DNA of 23,987 nt from an uncultured Clostridia bacterium (lineage in GTDB: Bacteria; Bacillota; Clostridia; Oscillospirales; Acutalibacteraceae). The translations under genes and the position numbers were made by a program. This document shows positions 22,325-23,987 of this stretch, in pieces. Where the stretch lies: NCBI GenBank assembly GCA_937901145.1, contig CALCHE010000116.1:1-23987 (forward strand). Direction: 5' to 3'. The first letter of the stretch is position 1. The number at the start of each line of letters is the position of its first letter. Under the pieces are notes generated by a model, which made no database searches, had not been told where the DNA came from, and worked only from the letters and a program-made list of their open reading frames with translations.

Positions 22325-23722
22325 ATGAAGGTTTTAGTAGTTAACGGAAGTCCTAAGGGAAAATACAGCGTTACTCTTCAGTCCACAGAATACCTGAAAA
22401 TCAAATTCCCATGGATTGACTTTGATGTAATTCACGCAGGTCAGCAGATTAAAAAGATAGAAAAGGACTTTACCGAGTCAAAAGAAAAGATAGAAGGTGC
22501 TGATCTTATAATCTTCTCTTATCCTGTTTATACCTTCATTGCTCCCTGTCAGCTACACCGCTTTATCGAGCTTATGAAGGAGCATAAGGTTAATGTTAAG
22601 GATAAGTTCGTTTCTCAGATAAGCACCTCGAAGCATTTTTATGACATCACTGCACATAATTATATCAGAGATAACTGCTTCGATATGGAAATGAAATATG
22701 TGAAGGGTCTTTCTGCCGATATGGATGACCTCACTACTGATAAAGGACAGAAGGAGCTGATTGCTTTCTTCAGATACCTTCTGAACTGCTGTGATAATGA
22801 TTATTATGAGCTTGCGGTAAAAAAAGATAAGGCGAAAAAGCCTCTTAAGGTTACTCTTGGCGAAAATAAGCCTAAGACTGAGGTGGGCGAAATAGCTATC
22901 GTTGCCGACTTCGAGGATGACGATAAGCAGCTTATTTCTATGATTGAGCGCTTCCGTAATTCTCTTACTATGAAGAGCAAGGTTATAAACATCGCTGAAT
23001 ATCCCTTCAAGGGAGGCTGTCTTGGCTGTTTCAACTGTGCAGTAAGCGGTAAATGTGTTTATAAGGACGGCTTTGACGATTATCTTCGTAATGAAATTCA
23101 GTCTTCAACTGCTATCGTATATGCCTTTAAAATCAAGGATCACTCCATGGGTGCAAGATTCAAAATGTACGATGACAGACAGTTCTGTAACGGTCACCGT
23201 ACCGTTACTATGGGTATGCCTATCGGATATCTTGTCAGCGGTGAGTACAGCAAAGAAGCCAACCTTCAGATGATTTTAGAGGGCAGAAGTGAGGTAGGCG
23301 GTAACTTCCTCGCAGGTATTGCTACTGATGAGGTAAATCCCGACAAGGCTATCGACCAGATGGCCGACACTCTCATTTACGCTCTGAGAAATAAGCACAC
23401 ACAGCCCGCTAACTTCTACGGCATAGGCGGCATGAAGATTTTCCGTGACCTTATTTTCCAGATGCAGGGTCTTATGAAGGCTGACCATAAGTTCTATAAG
23501 GCACACGGTCAGTATGACTTCCCCCAGAAGAAAATGGGCAGAGTTCTGGCTATGTATCTCGTAGGCGGACTCATGGCTTCTCCGAAAATGAAAAACAAAA
23601 TGGGAAATATGATGAACGAGGGTATGCTTATGCCCTATAAGGGCGCTCTGGATAAGGCAAAGGCTGAAAAGGGCGAGAAGGTAGAGAAAATCGACTTTAA
23701 GGCCTTTGTAAACAAGAAATAA
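22325..23722 (+). CDS. Two-domain flavodoxin-like NAD(P)H-dependent FMN reductase family protein
   Basis: A 465-residue cytoplasmic protein. The first flavodoxin-like domain (1-160) begins VLVVNGSPKGKYS, the FMN-phosphate loop, and has FSYPVYTF. The second (about 188-380) begins EIAIVADFEDDD, where the phosphate loop is not recognisable, and carries GGCLGCFNCAVSGKCVYKD (Cys232, 235, 238, 244), a cluster seen in iron-sulfur flavoprotein/NADPH-dependent FMN reductases. It ends in a Met/Lys-rich helical segment. The layout suggests a fused or duplicated flavodoxin in which one copy binds FMN and the other holds the Cys motif; usual members are about 180-250 residues. The electron partner is unknown. 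AAGGAAGG lies before the ATG. No clear terminator precedes the next gene, which has its own promoter. Confidence 0.85.
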   Translation: MKVLVVNGSPKGKYSVTLQSTEYLKIKFPWIDFDVIHAGQQIKKIEKDFTESKEKIEGADLIIFSYPVYTFIAPCQLHRFIELMKEHKVNVKDKFVSQISTSKHFYDITAHNYIRDNCFDMEMKYVKGLSADMDDLTTDKGQKELIAFFRYLLNCCDNDYYELAVKKDKAKKPLKVTLGENKPKTEVGEIAIVADFEDDDKQLISMIERFRNSLTMKSKVINIAEYPFKGGCLGCFNCAVSGKCVYKDGFDDYLRNEIQSSTAIVYAFKIKDHSMGARFKMYDDRQFCNGHRTVTMGMPIGYLVSGEYSKEANLQMILEGRSEVGGNFLAGIATDEVNPDKAIDQMADTLIYALRNKHTQPANFYGIGGMKIFRDLIFQMQGLMKADHKFYKAHGQYDFPQKKMGRVLAMYLVGGLMASPKMKNKMGNMMNEGMLMPYKGALDKAKAEKGEKVEKIDFKAFVNKK

Positions 23723-23807
23723 TTAACACCATTTCACCTTTCCTGCCGTAAGTTTTTGTTAAGAATAGCAAAAGTTTATCTTACAGAAAAAATCTTTCGA
23801 AAAAAGG

Positions 23808-23836
23808 TTGAAAAAATTTGACAAATCAGGTAATAT
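23808..23836 (+). promoter_or_regulatory. Sigma-A promoter of gap
   Basis: TTGAAA (23808-23813), a 17-base spacer and TAATAT (23831-23836). A TTGACA at 23818 has no -10 at proper spacing. Confidence 0.6.
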
Positions 23837-23884
23837 ATTAAAGGTAAAATTATATTATTCAATGAAACATTGGAGGTATTTATT

Positions 23885-23987
23885 ATGTCAGTAAAAGTTG
23901 CTATTAACGGTTTCGGTCGTATCGGTCGTCTTGCATTCCGTCAGATGTTCGGTGCAGAAGGTTATGAAGTTGTTGCTATCAACGACC
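23885..23987 (+). CDS. gap: Glyceraldehyde-3-phosphate dehydrogenase, N-terminal part (runs off the window)
   Basis: Only the first 34 codons are present. They read MSVKVAINGFGRIGRLAFRQ and then EVVAIND, the NAD-binding Rossmann start (NGFGRIGR, residues 8-15) typical of phosphorylating GAPDH of glycolysis. TGGAGGT (23871-23877) lies seven bases before the ATG. The promoter upstream is separate from the reductase gene. Confidence 0.95.
   Translation, partial: MSVKVAINGFGRIGRLAFRQMFGAEGYEVVAIND

Overview
The window looks like a chromosomal segment of a spore-forming, Gram-positive gut-type Clostridium relative (class Clostridia, probably Oscillospiraceae/Ruminococcus-like). The reasons are strong AGGAGG ribosome binding sites, AT-rich intergenic DNA, the sporulation pair gpr-spoIIP next to rpsT, LPXTG pilus proteins with Cna-B folds, and Cys-rich secreted proteins of the kind common in that group. 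The assignment rests on gene content only.

Region 1 (1-930, + strand): the 3' end of a Cys-rich secreted protein, then a gene whose exported product is a ubiquitin homologue. By hand count it matches 51 of the first 70 residues of eukaryotic ubiquitin. The predicted signal peptidase site lies exactly before the ubiquitin Met-Gln-Ile-Phe start. The diglycine C-terminus is replaced by a Cys/His segment and a hydrophobic tail. A strong terminator follows.

Region 2 (940-11000, - strand): a sortase-dependent pilus locus. In transcription order it holds a small coiled-coil protein, signal peptidase I, a 1.5-kb-codon adhesin or tip protein (LPETG), a backbone pilin (LPETG), a class C sortase, a Cna-B protein with a variant LIDTGQ sorting signal, and a second sortase. 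A good sigma-A promoter (10967-10995) precedes the operon, a dyad-rich leader lies inside it, and hairpins flank the backbone pilin gene.

Region 3 (11060-12300): a two-gene operon encoding a regulator (sigma-region-4 helix-turn-helix fused to an Xre-type domain) and a small coiled-coil protein. A consensus Gram-positive LexA (SOS) box sits just downstream of its promoter. The divergent intergenic region also carries a perfect 24-bp tandem duplication.

Region 4 (12300-16760, + strand): a membrane-anchored parvulin (PpiC) foldase; an operon of a tiny protein with a PVTGD sorting-like signal and a secreted alpha/beta hydrolase; and a 52-residue DUF1540 protein. The last has a sigma-G-like promoter and a ribosome binding site that would be masked in read-through transcripts.

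Region 5 (16780-19640): gpr, spoIIP and a small membrane protein on the - strand, with rpsT divergent. Region 6 (19640-23987, + strand): a GPH-type transporter with a 311-residue coiled-coil extension, a double-domain flavodoxin-like reductase, and the start of gap (glyceraldehyde-3-phosphate dehydrogenase). No tRNA, rRNA, CRISPR array or insertion sequence was seen.
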